In this document: piece after piece, positions 5,542-6,449 of the stretch
Layout of the letters: every line of letters starts with the position of its first letter
Position numbering within the stretch: position 1 is the first letter of the stretch
Translations under genes and position numbers: made by a program
Notes under the pieces: model-generated
Told to the model about the DNA's origin: nothing
The model's input: the letters and a program-made list of their open reading frames with translations, nothing else
The model's database searches: none
Source of the DNA: JAZDKP01 sp043802925
GTDB taxonomy: Bacteria > Fibrobacterota > OXYB2-FULL-49-7 > JAEUSG01
Length of the DNA stretch: 6,449 bases
Direction of reading: 5' to 3'
NCBI GenBank assembly: GCA_043802925.1
Contig: JAZDKP010000227.1
Span: 1-6,449 of the forward strand

Positions 5542-6449
5542 AAGTCTTCTCCTCAATCAGTTCGTGGATGAATTGCTTGATGTCGGCCTCTTTTGCCGGA
5601 ATGGTTTTGATTTCGCGGGCCGCGAGCACCACGCTTTCAATCTTTTTGACTTTGGTGGGGGAGCCGGCCAGGCCGATTTGTTCAGGCATGCACTTGAGGT
5701 CCGCGGCGGTCCAGGTTTCGATGAGCAGGCCCTTGGATTTTAGCTCCTTGCATTTTTTGTCGGCTTCGGCGTTTGCCCAGTCTTCGGCATAGCCGTCGCC
5801 GCCCGCGGCCGAGGCTTTGATTTCTTCTTCGACCTGGAGGCGTGTTTTGGCCTTTTTGAACTTCATGAAGTACTTGGCGCCAAAGGAGCGGGGCTCGTTG
5901 GCCGAAGCGGTGATGGTAAGAAGCAGGGGCATGGCGGTTTCGAGCAGTTCGGAGGAACGTCCCAGGGCGCGGCGGAGTGTGATGCGCTTTTTCTCGATTT
6001 TAACCACTTCTTCAACATAGGTAACCTGTTTCATCGGAATTTTTTCGGCCAACTGCGGCCCCACCTGCGCGGTGTCGCCGTCAATGGCCTGGCGGCCGCA
6101 AAGGACGAGATCCGCGCCCCCGAGTTTTTTAACGGCCTGGGCGAGCGTATATCCCGTGGCCAGCGTGTCGGCACCGGCGAACGCCCTGTCGGTAATCAGA
6201 ATGACGCGGTCCGCGCCGCGGTAGAGCGATTCCCGGAGAATATCGGCCGCGCGGGGAGGGCCCATGCTGATCATCGTAATGTGAGCGCCGAAACGCTCCT
6301 TCAGGGTGATGGCCATTTCGAGCGCGTTCAAATCCTCGGGGTTGAAGATGGCGGGCAGGGCGGCTCGGTTGACGGTGCCGTCCTCCTTCATGGCCTGGCC
6401 GGTGATGTTGTGGGTGTCGGGAACCTGCTTGGCAGTAACAATGATTTTT
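5534..6449 (-). CDS. etfB: Electron transfer flavoprotein subunit beta, anaerobe/bifurcating-like type; first codons missing
   Basis: EtfB is the small ETF subunit. It forms the heterodimer with EtfA and binds AMP in ordinary ETFs, or a second, bifurcating FAD in some anaerobe ETFs. An internal ATG lies at 6391, but the frame continues to the window edge as KIIVTAKQVPDTHNITGQ, the normal N-terminus of the family. The true start is therefore just outside. The base at 6449 rules out a start codon directly before that Lys, so at least two residues are missing. Further motifs are FNPEDLNALE, ISMGPPRAADILRE (the typical MGPP stretch), DRAFAGADTLATGYTL, and CGRQAIDGDTAQVGPQLAE at about 117-135 of the visible 304 residues. 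The DGDTAQVGP form is that of anaerobe and bifurcating ETFs, unlike DDDCNQTG in mitochondrial ETF. After NEPRSFGAKYFMKF there is a charged stretch of about 45 residues before the conserved IGLAGSPTKVKK. It is the first visible gene of the operon. Confidence 0.94.
   Translation of the reverse strand, partial: KIIVTAKQVPDTHNITGQAMKEDGTVNRAALPAIFNPEDLNALEMAITLKERFGAHITMISMGPPRAADILRESLYRGADRVILITDRAFAGADTLATGYTLAQAVKKLGGADLVLCGRQAIDGDTAQVGPQLAEKIPMKQVTYVEEVVKIEKKRITLRRALGRSSELLETAMPLLLTITASANEPRSFGAKYFMKFKKAKTRLQVEEEIKASAAGGDGYAEDWANAEADKKCKELKSKGLLIETWTAADLKCMPEQIGLAGSPTKVKKIESVVLAAREIKTIPAKEADIKQFIHELIEEKTFV
5549..5554 (-). promoter_or_regulatory. Ribosome binding site deciding the etfA start
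   Basis: GAGGAG on the - strand is made by two Glu codons near the end of etfB and lies 7 nt before TTG 5541. The upstream alternative TTG at 5556 overlaps this site and has no comparable purine run before it. Confidence 0.7.

Noticed and set aside
4567..5571. Long + strand open frame (334 codons) antisense to etfA
   Set aside because: It lies wholly over a clearly conserved gene on the other strand. The translation is His/Gly/Ala/Asp-rich with no recognisable motif, as expected of the complement of a GC-rich coding sequence.
6389..6391. ATG at 6391 as the etfB start
   Set aside because: The frame upstream encodes the conserved EtfB N-terminus KIIVTAKQVPDT, so this Met is internal.

Overview
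The window looks like chromosome from an anaerobic bacterium of the Fibrobacterota/FCB type or a relative. This is inferred from three things: a FlgD-like/type IX sorting-style C-terminal domain at the left edge, a small lipoprotein of no recognised family, and a flavin-based acyl-CoA oxidation operon whose EtfB resembles those of anaerobes. The taxonomic call is tentative. I see no tRNA, rRNA, CRISPR array, insertion sequence or phage gene.

Left part (1-1502). The 3' end of a + strand gene for a secreted or surface protein (1-208) ends at a 17-bp perfect hairpin (231-268). The convergent lipoprotein gene on the - strand (1048-287) shares this hairpin as a bidirectional terminator. The 109-bp gap 1049-1157 separates the lipoprotein gene from a + strand PilZ-like gene (1158-1502). 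It holds a good - strand promoter and weaker + strand candidates that overlap it.

Right part (1509-6449). Four - strand genes form a tight operon, transcribed right to left: etfB (start just beyond the window), etfA, a long acyl-CoA dehydrogenase, and an ATP-grasp ligase of unknown substrate. The gaps are an 8-nt overlap, 7 nt and about 6 nt. The dehydrogenase would oxidise an acyl-CoA and pass electrons to the EtfAB flavoprotein. EtfB carries the DGDTAQVGP signature that I associate with anaerobe-type, possibly electron-bifurcating ETFs. The ATP-grasp enzyme could make or modify the substrate, but that is only inferred from its position. The operon's promoter lies outside the window, and its end abuts the convergent PilZ gene with 6 bp between stop codons and no visible terminator.

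Three starts were revised from the longest open frames. The lipoprotein starts at GTG 1048, EtfA at TTG 5541 and the ATP-grasp protein at ATG 2672. The points most worth a second look are the lysine-rich N-terminal tail on EtfA, the charged insertion in EtfB, the ATP-grasp gene coupled to acyl-CoA dehydrogenation, and the overlapping divergent promoters. Nothing here is clearly a new defence or mobile system. This is mostly a metabolic region with some unusual details.
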